The notes beneath the pieces are model-generated. The model saw only the letters and a list, made by a program, of their open reading frames with translations, was not told the origin of the DNA and did not search any database. DNA of 64,000 nucleotides, taken from positions 868,001-932,000 of the forward strand of contig CP007494.1 of assembly GCA_000612485.1 (NCBI GenBank), read 5' to 3'. Made by a program: the position numbers and the translations under genes. The first letter of the stretch is position 1, and every line of letters begins with the position of its first letter. Origin of the DNA: Bordetella holmesii ATCC 51541. GTDB taxonomy: Bacteria > Pseudomonadota > Gammaproteobacteria > Burkholderiales > Burkholderiaceae_B. Shown here piece after piece: positions 25,933-34,256 of this stretch.

Positions 25933-27022
25933 TCACACGCCGTAACGGCTTACCGCGCGCTCATCCCACTGCAGACCGACGCCTGGCGCCTGGCCGATGA
26001 TGGCCTGGCCTTCCTCGAAACGCAGCGGCTGCTGCAGAACCGGAGCCGCCAGGTCCATGCGTTCGAGATAATGGGCGCCGGGCGTCACGGCCAGCACATG
26101 CGCGCTGAATTCCTGGAAAATATGGCTGGACATGGGTACCCCATGCGCGTGCGCCAGCGCCGCGGCCCGCAGCCAGGCCGTCACCCCGCCTATTTTCATG
26201 ATGTCGGGCATGGCGTAATCGCATGCACCGGCCGTCAGCGCCTTCTGCATTTCTTCCACCCCGAACCAGTTCTCCCCCATCTGCACCGGCACCGCGCCGC
26301 GCAGGCGCGCATGGCCGAGGTAATCCTCCTGCAGAGTCGGCTCTTCGATCCAGCATAGCCCTTCGTCACGCAAGGCGCGCAGCCGCCGCGCGGCTTCGGG
26401 CACCGTCAGCCCCTGGTTGTAGTCGGCCATGATGGCGACCTCATCGCCCACCGCGTGGCGCAAGGCCCGCAACACGCGCAGATCCTCTTGCAGCGAGGGA
26501 TAGCCGATCTTGGTCTTGATCGCGCGAAACCCCTGCTCGCAGGCCTGCGCCGCCCGCCGCACGCCCATGGCCTCGCCATCCATGGCATGACTGTCATACG
26601 CCGGCTGCTGGGCGGCACTCGCCGCCCAGCAGCCGCGCCAGCGGCAGGCCGTGGGCCACCGCCAGCGCATCCCAGGCTGCCATGTCCAGCCCCGCGCAGG
26701 CCATTCCCATCAGGCCGGTCCGGCCCAGCAGACGCAACCGGCAGGACAACAGGCGATCCAGCTCGACGGGCGCCAGGGGTTGCCCCTGAAGCACTCCGGC
26801 CAGTTGCCTGACCGCCAGGCAGGTCGGCGCCAGCGCCAGCGGCGTATACGTGAACAGATAGGCGCGCCCGACCACCTCCGGGCGGCTGGTGTACAGGTCG
26901 ATCAACACCAGCGGGGCGGCATCGACCACACCGACACTGGTACGGATGGGATGCTCGAGCGGCACCTGTACGGCGCGCGCCTGAACCGATGTGATGACCA
27001 GATCTGAACCGGCGTCTTGCAT
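25933..27022 (-). pseudogene. Mandelate racemase/muconate lactonizing enzyme family, frameshifted
   Basis: An enolase-superfamily enzyme in two frames. The N-terminal part starts at ATG 27022 behind AGGAG and carries the capping domain to AAWDALAVAHGLPLARLLGG. The second frame holds the barrel: AIKTKIGYPS (KxK catalytic lysines), VAIMADYNQG, CWIEEPTL, MGENW and MSSHIFQEFSAH. The break is near GGG 26610-26612; removing one base (or adding two) joins the parts. It is the last gene of the minus-strand iorA-to-here operon. Members racemise, epimerise or dehydrate hydroxy acids; next to a hydroxyacid dehydrogenase, racemisation of a 2-hydroxy acid is a reasonable guess. Confidence 0.83.
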
Positions 27023-27054
27023 GTCGCGCTCTCCTGTATGGCGGGTAGGCGCCA

Positions 27055-27792
27055 TCACAAACCCAGATAGGCCTGCATAACGCGGGGGTCGCGCAGCAGT
27101 TCCTGGCCGGTTCCCGCCACCGTGATGCGGCCTACCTCGAGTACATAGGCCTGATCCGCCAACGCCAATGCGGCGCGGACGTTCTGCTCCACGAGCAATA
27201 CGGGCATGTCCAGGTCTCGCAGACGCGCCACCACCTCCAGCACTTCGCGCACCAGCAACGGCGCCAACCCCATGGAAGGCTCGTCCAGCAGCAGAACCTT
27301 GGGGCGGCTCATGAGCGCCCGGGCAATGGCCAGCATCTGCTGCTGCCCGCCCGACAAGGTGCCCGCCGGCAAGCCCCGCTTCTGCTGCAACACGGGAAAC
27401 AGCGCGAACATCTCGTCCATGCGCTCGCGAGCCTGGCGGCCCCGCACATAACCGCCCAGCAGCAGATTGTCTTCGACCGATAGCGGGCCGAAGACCTGCC
27501 GCCCCTCCAGAACCTGGGCCAGCCCGAGCCGGACCCGGGTGTCGGCACTGGTGCGGCCAATGTCGTTGCCTAGAAGCTCGATGCTTCCGGCACGCGCCGG
27601 CACCAGCCCGGAGAGCGTGCGCAGCAAAGTGGTTTTGCCCGCTCCATTGGCGCCCACGAGCGCCACCAGTTTGCCGCGCGGCAGATCCAGGTCGATGCCA
27701 TGCAACACCTCGATGCGGCCGTAACCCGCCTTCAGGCCGCGCACGCGCAACGCCTGCGCGGCGCTTGCGGTTTCATTCGGCATGGCTGACAT
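27055..27792 (-). CDS. LivF-type ABC ATPase of a HAAT transporter
   Basis: A 245-residue ATPase of the branched-chain/hydrophobic amino-acid transport (HAAT) family. Walker [12 protein letters not shown], signature LSGGQQQMLAIARAL, Walker B LLLDEPSMGLAP and VLLVEQNV are all present and the length is normal. Its start overlaps the livG-like gene by 20 bases. It belongs to a minus-strand set of livJ, H, M, G and F-like genes wrapped around a hydroxyacid dehydrogenase, so the ligand may be a hydroxy or aromatic acid rather than leucine. Intact, unlike its livG partner. Confidence 0.9.
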   Translation of the reverse strand: MSAMPNETASAAQALRVRGLKAGYGRIEVLHGIDLDLPRGKLVALVGANGAGKTTLLRTLSGLVPARAGSIELLGNDIGRTSADTRVRLGLAQVLEGRQVFGPLSVEDNLLLGGYVRGRQARERMDEMFALFPVLQQKRGLPAGTLSGGQQQMLAIARALMSRPKVLLLDEPSMGLAPLLVREVLEVVARLRDLDMPVLLVEQNVRAALALADQAYVLEVGRITVAGTGQELLRDPRVMQAYLGL

Positions 27793-28538
27793 CTTCGGCT
27801 CCCAAATAGGCCTGGATCACTTTTTCGTCGGCGCGTATCTCCTGCGCGCTGCCTTCTGCCAGCCGCCTGCCGTGATCCAGCACCAGAATGCGATTGGACA
27901 CCTCCATCACCAGCCGCATGTCGTGTTCGACCAGCAGGATGGTGATGCCGCTGTCGGCGATACGGCGGATCAGCCGGGTGAGCTCGGCGGTCTCGCTATC
28001 GTTGAGGCCGGCAGCCGGCTCATCGAGCAAGAGCAGACGGGGCTCGCTGGCCAATGCACGAGCGATCTCCAGACGCTTGAGTACACCGAAAGACAATTGC
28101 GAGGCGTGGTGGGCGGCGTAAGCCCCCACGCCGGCCATCTCCATCCATCCCAAGGCATCCTGTGCCAGACGCCGGTCAGCCGCCCGTGTCCAGCCGAACA
28201 GCCCGGCCAGCAAGCCGGCATGCTGGCGCAGATGTGCGCCCAGCATGACGTTTTCGCAGGCCGTCATATTCATGCAGACCTGCAGATTCTGGAACGTCCG
28301 ACTCACCCCCGCCGCGCCAGCTGCTCGGGGCTAGTCCGCCGACCGGCTTGCGATCGAGCAGGATGGCGCCGGCGCTGGGCGCATAGACCCCGCTGATGAG
28401 GTTGAACAGCGTCGTTTTGCCCGCGCCATTCGGTCCGATGACCGCATGCACATCCCCCTCCCGCACGCTGAAGCTGACATCCTGGACGGCGGCCACACCG
28501 CCAAAATGGCGGCTCAATCCCTGGACTTCCAGCATCAT
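27773..28538 (-). pseudogene. LivG-type ABC ATPase with two one-base losses
   Basis: The N-terminal frame starts at ATG 28538 ([14 protein letters not shown]), overlapping the livM stop, and has Walker [17 protein letters not shown]. After [12 protein letters not shown] the frame is lost; it resumes as [13 protein letters not shown] and continues with signature LSFGVLKRLEIARAL, Walker B LLLDEPAAGLND and VEHDMRLVM. Two missing bases explain the break: one C beside GGGG 28327-28330 (coding CCG-GAG become CCGAG) and one from C5 28306-28310. Restoring both gives [14 protein letters not shown]. The ATPase is almost certainly inactive as written. Confidence 0.85.
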
Positions 28539-29470
28539 GACCTCCGGCGCAAAAGATGTTGCAGCGTGGGCACGAGCCCTTTCGGCAGAAAAATCATCGT
28601 CAGCATGAGGATGAGGCCAAAACACATCATTTCGTACTCGTGCAGCCCGCCCAGCAATTGCGGCAGCAAGGTCAGCAGCGCCGCACCCAGCACCGCGCCG
28701 AAGGTCGACGCCATGCCACCGAGCACCACCATGGTCGCCAACTCCACCGAATAGGTAAAACCTGCCAGCGAGGGCGTGATGAACCCCAGGTAATGCGCGC
28801 TCAGGCAACCAGCCAGCGACGTGAACACCGCCGAGGCGACGAAAGCCCTCACCTTGTAACTGGCCACGTTCACGCCAGCCACGCGCGCCGCGACTTCCGA
28901 CCCGTGCAGGCCTCGTAAGGCTCGGCCGGCCTGTGAGGCATACAGATTCAGCGACAGCGCCACGGCGCCGAAAAGCAGCACCGCCGCCAGGCCGTACCAC
29001 ATGCCCATCCCCTCGACGGCATGGCCCATGACCTCCAGCGGCCCGACCGGCATGCCGTCGGGGCCGCCCGTCCAGTCAACTTCGTTGATGAGGACGATAT
29101 TGACGATGATCCCCAAGCCAAGTGTGGCCATGGTGAGCGAATGGCCGCGCAGGCGCAGAATCGGCCGGGCCACCACATACGCCACGCCGTCCGCGCCCAG
29201 CACGGCGGCGGCCATTGCCAGCAGTGGCGGCCAGTGCAGATGGGCCGTCAGAATGCCGCCGCCATAGGCGCCGATGGCCACGAATGCCGCATGGCCGATA
29301 CTGACCTGCCCGGCAAAATCCATCAGCAGATTCAGCCCGACGGCGGCAATCCCCGCCAGACAGATGCGGATCGCCAGATCCATGAGAAAGTTGTTGTTCA
29401 GCGCCAGGGGCAGCACAGCCAGCGCCACAGCCAGCACACATAACGAAGGACGCAGGGCGAGCGCTCTCAT
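28535..29470 (-). CDS. LivM-type HAAT permease
   Basis: A 311-residue inner-membrane permease with 8-10 hydrophobic segments. [25 protein letters not shown] and the C-terminal [17 protein letters not shown] and LPKGL blocks are characteristic of LivM. The start 29470 overlaps the livH-type stop by four bases and is preferred over upstream in-frame starts that lack hydrophobicity. Intact. It forms the channel with the LivH-type protein. Confidence 0.9.
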   Translation of the reverse strand: MRALALRPSLCVLAVALAVLPLALNNNFLMDLAIRICLAGIAAVGLNLLMDFAGQVSIGHAAFVAIGAYGGGILTAHLHWPPLLAMAAAVLGADGVAYVVARPILRLRGHSLTMATLGLGIIVNIVLINEVDWTGGPDGMPVGPLEVMGHAVEGMGMWYGLAAVLLFGAVALSLNLYASQAGRALRGLHGSEVAARVAGVNVASYKVRAFVASAVFTSLAGCLSAHYLGFITPSLAGFTYSVELATMVVLGGMASTFGAVLGAALLTLLPQLLGGLHEYEMMCFGLILMLTMIFLPKGLVPTLQHLLRRRS

Positions 29471-30339
29471 ACGCGCTCCGAACTGCGCTTGCCGAACAGG
29501 CCCTGAGGCATGACCAGCAGGATGACGATGATGAGCACGAAAGGTACGGCGTCTTTGTAGGCCGACGAGACATAACCGGCCATGAAAGCCTCCAGCAGCC
29601 CCACCAGCAGACCGCCTGCTACCGCGCCCACGCCACTGCCGAGTCCACCCAGCGTGGCGGCGACGAAACCCTTCATGCCCAACATCAGACCCAGATCGTA
29701 GACCGTGGTGGTGATGGGCGCGGCCGTCACGCCCGCCACCGCGCTCAGTCCGGCTGCCAGGCCGAACGACAGCATGAGAATGCGCGAGGTACTGATGCCC
29801 ACTGCTTGGGCGGCCAGGCGGTTGGCCGCCACGGCCAACATGGCCTTGCCCGTCAGCGTGAAGCGGAAAAAGACCGCACAGCCTGCCACCAGCACCAGGG
29901 ACACGCCCCAGATCCACAGACTCTGCGGCAGCACATAGGCGCCGGCCAGCGAGATGGCATCGTCGCCGCTGAAAGCCGGCAGCGTGCGCTGGTTCTTGCC
30001 CAGCACCCGCTGCACGACTCCCTGGATGAAGAGCGACGCGCCGATGGTGATGATGATGAGCGACAACACATTGGCCTCGCGGGCCGGTCGTATCGCCAGA
30101 AAATAGAGCAACAGCCCCACGACAATGCCCACCGCCACCGCGGCGGCCACCGCGGCAGGCAGCGGCACGTGCATGGCAACCAGTGTGGCAGCCACCATAC
30201 CGCCCACCATCAGAAAATCGCCTTGTGCGAAATTGATGATGCCGCTGGCGTTGTAGATGACGGAGAACCCCAGTGCCGCCAGGGCGTATATGGCGCCCGT
30301 GGTCAGTCCGGCGAAAACGAATTGCGCGAAATCAGCCAT
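29467..30339 (-). CDS. LivH-type HAAT permease
   Basis: A 290-residue permease with a hydrophobic start (FAGLTTGAIYALAALGFSVIYNASG), INFAQGDFLMVGG, and the late TLGGLGSGVGAVAGGLLVGLLE and MPQGLFG segments typical of LivH. Its start lies 8 bases inside the hydroxyacid dehydrogenase gene, so the enzyme and the transporter are translationally linked. Intact. Confidence 0.9.
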   Translation of the reverse strand: MADFAQFVFAGLTTGAIYALAALGFSVIYNASGIINFAQGDFLMVGGMVAATLVAMHVPLPAAVAAAVAVGIVVGLLLYFLAIRPAREANVLSLIIITIGASLFIQGVVQRVLGKNQRTLPAFSGDDAISLAGAYVLPQSLWIWGVSLVLVAGCAVFFRFTLTGKAMLAVAANRLAAQAVGISTSRILMLSFGLAAGLSAVAGVTAAPITTTVYDLGLMLGMKGFVAATLGGLGSGVGAVAGGLLVGLLEAFMAGYVSSAYKDAVPFVLIIVILLVMPQGLFGKRSSERV

Positions 30340-31489
30340 GCGAGCCTCGACTGTCGAAATCCCGATTGCATAGATGGATAGCGCCGAACTCGCCGGGCCG
30401 CACCACCCCCATGAGGGTCATGGTGCGCGCCAGCTCGGCAGCCAGAAGATTCAATACCTGTTGCACGCCGGCCTGGCCTCCTACCGCCAGGCCATACGCC
30501 ATGGGACGGCCCACGAAGACGCCATCGGCGCCGCTGGCCAGCGCCCGCGCGATATCCGCTCCGCGACGAAACCCGCCATCCACAAAAAGCGGCATGCCTT
30601 GCCCGGCGGCGGCGCGCAGGCGCGGCAGCATGCGGATCGCCGACGGCGCAGCGTCCAACTGCCGGCCGCCGTGGTTGGACACAATGACGCCATCCACACC
30701 CAGACCGGCCGCGCGGCGCGCATCCTCGGGATGCAGGACACCCTTGAGCAGCAGCGGCCCGCGCCACAGCGAACGCAGCCATGCCAGATCCTCCCAAACC
30801 AGCGAGCAATCCATGGACCGCGCCAGCAAGGCCGCCTGGGCTTGGGGCGAGGCCTGTTGCTCCGGGGGCGCCAGGTTGACGAAATCCGGCGCGCCCGCCG
30901 CAGCCATCCGGGCCAGCCAGCGCGGGTGGCGAACCATGTCCCACAGCATGGCGGGGCCTGGTCGAAACGGCAGTGAAAACCCATTGCGCGCGTCGCGCTC
31001 CCGATAGCCGCTGACTGGCACGTCGATGGTCAGCACCAGCGCATCAAAGCCAGCCCGTTGCGCCCGCTGCACGATCTGCTCGGCCACGGCGCGTGCCTGC
31101 ATGACGTAGAGCTGCATCCAACAGGGCCCCGACGTGGCCGCTCGCACGGCCTCCAGGGGACTGTTCGACGCCGTCGACAGCACATAAGGCAGGCCTGCCG
31201 CGCCGGCGGCCGCCGCCGCCAGCACATCGCCTTGCGGGCGCAACAGACCCGCCAGCCCGACCGGCGCTACGCCAAACGGCGCCGACCACGTCTGGCCCAG
31301 GATCTCGACCGCCGTATCGACCCGGCGCGTATCGCGCAGGCCTTGCGGCAGCAGATCCAGTCGATCGAGGTCCGCCCGATTACGCGCCAGGCACCGTTCG
31401 TCCTCGGCGCCGCCCTCGACATAATCGAAGACGAAACGCGGCAGCACGCGGCGGGCCCGCTGACGGAAATCTGCGACATTCAAGCTCAT
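30332..31489 (-). CDS. FMN-dependent alpha-hydroxy-acid dehydrogenase (lactate/mandelate type)
   Basis: A 385-residue enzyme of the L-lactate/(S)-mandelate dehydrogenase and glycolate-oxidase family. The N terminus VADFRQRARRVLPRFVFDYVEGGAEDE is typical, WSAPFGVAPVGLAGL lies by the flavin, the catalytic histidine is in VSNHGGRQLD, and DGGFRRGADIARAL and GVFVGRPMAYGL bind FMN phosphate. It oxidises a 2-hydroxy acid to the 2-oxo acid, probably at the membrane face. It sits between the livJ- and livH-type genes. With indolepyruvate oxidoreductase genes upstream, an aryl-lactate or similar hydroxy acid is a plausible substrate. Intact. Confidence 0.9.
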   Translation of the reverse strand: MSLNVADFRQRARRVLPRFVFDYVEGGAEDERCLARNRADLDRLDLLPQGLRDTRRVDTAVEILGQTWSAPFGVAPVGLAGLLRPQGDVLAAAAAGAAGLPYVLSTASNSPLEAVRAATSGPCWMQLYVMQARAVAEQIVQRAQRAGFDALVLTIDVPVSGYRERDARNGFSLPFRPGPAMLWDMVRHPRWLARMAAAGAPDFVNLAPPEQQASPQAQAALLARSMDCSLVWEDLAWLRSLWRGPLLLKGVLHPEDARRAAGLGVDGVIVSNHGGRQLDAAPSAIRMLPRLRAAAGQGMPLFVDGGFRRGADIARALASGADGVFVGRPMAYGLAVGGQAGVQQVLNLLAAELARTMTLMGVVRPGEFGAIHLCNRDFDSRGSHG

Positions 31490-31499
31490 ATGGGCCTCG

Positions 31500-32654
31500 T
31501 CAGGGCAGCGCCTGGAAGGCCCCCTTGCGGACCTCCACCATCCGGAAGGCGGAGATGTCCAGGCCCATGTGGTCCTCGGGCGTCATGGTGTAGATACCGC
31601 TGACCCCGACAAAACCCTTGGTTTCCTCCAGCGCCTTGCGCAGCTTCTCCGGATCCGTGCCGCCGGCGCGCTTGATGGCGTCGGCCACCATCAACATGCC
31701 ATCATGGGCGTAGCCGCCAAAGGTCGACACTTCCACCTTGTGCTTGTCTTCAAAGGCCTGTGCATAACTGACGCTGACCTCACGCTGCGGGTCGCTGGCA
31801 GGCAGGCTGCGCGCGACTTGCAGCGCGGGCGATGGCATGCGTATGCCCTCGGCGGCTTCGCCGGCCAGACGCACAAACTCCATCGATGCCTGACCGTGGC
31901 TGGTGTAGAGCGGTTGCTTCATCGCCAGTTGCCGGTAGTTGCGCGCGATGATGGCGGGCGCCTGCCCCGTACCGAACACGAAGACAGCCTGCGCATTGCT
32001 CGATTTGATGCGCGTGAGCTACGGCGTCATATCGGTATCGCGTTCGCCGTACTGTTGGTCGTCGACCACTTCCACGCCCAGGCTTTGCGCAAGCTTCAGC
32101 GTCTCGGCCCGTCCGGACTTGCCAAAGCCACCCGTATCCGAAAGCAGCGCCATGCGAGTGACGCCGTTTTTCTTCATGTCCTCGATCACTTTGACGGCAG
32201 CCATGCGGTCGGAGTGCGGCATCTTGAACACCCAGGGCTTGACCGGCTCGACGATGACACTGGCTGCGGCCAGCGACACGAACGGAATTTTGGCGCTTTG
32301 CACCTGCGGCACCATGGCCATGGTCGAACCGGTGGTCGAGCCGCCCACGATCACATCGACACCGTCCTGCATGATCAGGCGACGCACGAAGGCGTTGGCC
32401 TTGTTGGCGTCGCTGGCATCGTCATACGGCGTCAGCGCCAGCTTGCGCCCAAGAACGCCGCCCTCGGCATTGAGCTTGTCCACGTACAGCTGCAGAGTTT
32501 TCTGCTCCGGGTCGCCCAGAAAAGAGGCCGGGCCGGTGGCCGAGACCACGGCCCCCACCTTGATCGGGGCCGGTTCGGCGTGTACCGCGCCGGCCAATAC
32601 CGCGGCCGCACAGACCAAGGCGGCGGGCAGCCGCCGGGTCAACATGCGCTTCAT
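31500..32654 (-). pseudogene. LivJ-type periplasmic binding protein with an amber stop
   Basis: A HAAT receptor of about 384 residues. It has a signal peptide (AGAVHAEPAP), IKVGAVVSATGPASFLGDPE, NKANAFVRRLIMQDGVDVIVGG and MALLSDTGGFGKSG. The frame stops at TAG 32019-32021 after ERDTDMTP. The same frame continues without a gap as LTRIKSSNAQAVFVFGTGQAP to a normal end, so the lesion is one substitution, most simply CAG (Gln) to TAG. The start 32654 has an AGGAG site. The remaining 3' half cannot bind ligand alone. This loss would disable uptake even if the ATPases were whole. Confidence 0.87.
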
Positions 32655-32745
32655 CGTTTGTCTCCTAGTCGTTTTTGGGACTACTGGGCTTGCCCGCCGT
32701 CTGACGCGGCGATGCGGGAACAGCGTGCGGCCGGCTGGCCGCCAA

Positions 32746-34256
32746 TCAGGAACTGGCTGCCTTGCGCACAAAGCGCAATGGCTGCTCGATCATGGGCGGG
32801 TCCGGCAGGTCCAGGGCACGCGCCAACGCCTTGCCCTGCGGGTCGGCCAGCGCGGCACGGCGAGCCGCCGCGATGCGCTCGGTCAGGTCAGGCACCGAGC
32901 CGCAGCGTTGGGTGTCGTCCAGAATGGCGCCGAGATTGCGATGCCCGCGCTCGCTGGTCTCGCCATAGCCCTTGACCAGATTGCCGCATAGCGCCAGCTC
33001 CAGCGCGGCGGGCGGCGATATGGGCAAAAGCGCCTGGACGTGCTGCAGCCAACGTTCGATCAGCGCCTGCTCCTGGTGGTAGCGCTCAGTGCGCGGACGC
33101 CAGCGGCGCAGGCCGCGCAGCAGACACAGCAGTGCAAAGCCGCCGACCGTGCTGGTGCGCACGTGCAGCCCCATGCCCTGCTTGCCCAGGCGCCGCGTCA
33201 ATCGGCGGCGCAGCCACCCAGCCAGACCAGGGGGCAGCACGGAGCAGACCTCGTCCAGACCGGGCTTGAGAAACTCCGTGACATGCAGCGGCTCTTGCTG
33301 GCCGGCCCCCACCTCGCGCCGCACGCGCGCCAGGCGTTCACGTCGTGTCTTGAGGTCCGCCACGCGTATCACGTCCTCGTAGCTCATCCACAGCGCCAGA
33401 TAGCGCGCCGTCTCGCGGCTGACATCCAGCGCGCCGCCGCCGTGCGCCTGTTCGGCGCGCAGCATTCGCTCGACACGATCCAGATAAAGACCGGCATAAC
33501 GCTGATCCTGATAATCCGCCACCAGCTCAACGCCATGGCTGGCCACCTCTCGCAGGGCCGGCGGCAGCGCCGCCACCCGCGCCGGGAATGCGGTCGCCGT
33601 GCCCGGCATGGGTGGCGCTTCGCTGGCTGCCACGCCACGCGCCCTGTCGTAGCCGGCCGCAAAACCGGCCAGACTGGCCTGCACCGCCTTGCCGGACTGC
33701 CGGATGGCCGCTTCACAAGCCTGACGATCAAACGGCAAGGCCCCGCTGCCGGCCATGGCGCCAAAGAGCACGGTGTTGATGACGGTGCGGTGCCGTGCCG
33801 CGAGCACCGCCATATCGAACAGAATTGCCTCATGCGCCAGAGTCGCGGCCGCGCTCATGACGCGCTCGCCGTCATACCGGCCATCTCCCATGGCCGATTT
33901 CTCCGACACCGCATACTCCCGGTGGGTCGAGGCCACCAGCACGGTTTTTTGCGGATGCACATAACCGCCTTGCAGCATGCGTCCGGCCTCGACCAGCTCC
34001 GAGGCGGCGACGATGGAGACATCACCGGGGTAGGGAACCAGCGAAAACACCGGCTCGCGCCCGCACAGTTCGGCGCGGGAAACCGGCAGTATCTCCAGGT
34101 AGTAGTTGGTCGCGCCGGTACGCTGCGCCACCCCGGCACGGAGGTGCTCTGCACCGGAAAACCCTGCGCGGTGGCCGCCGCGATGATCCAGTCGGCCAGT
34201 ACGCCGCCGCCCTCGCCGCCCAAGGCGGCGATCAATATGGTCACTGGCGCCGTCAT
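32746..34256 (-). pseudogene. iorB: Indolepyruvate oxidoreductase subunit beta (IorB), frameshifted
   Basis: The first 40 or so residues (VTILIAALGGEGGGVLADWII to PVQSTSVPG) lie in one frame from ATG 34256. The remaining 460 (VAQRTGATNYYLEILP, GDVSIVAASELVEAGRM, and a long C-terminal extension) lie in another. One extra G in the C4 run 34131-34134 would join them as VPGVAQRTG. The product is the gamma-domain subunit of pyruvate:ferredoxin-type oxidoreductases, of the long (about 500-residue) form found with a 700-residue alpha subunit. It overlaps iorA by four bases. As written, only a short peptide is made unless an internal start is used. Confidence 0.85.

Noticed and set aside
28176..29000. 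Upstream extension of the livG-type frame as a longer protein
   Set aside because: The extra N-terminal residues are out of frame with livM and lack any family pattern; the true start overlaps the livM stop.
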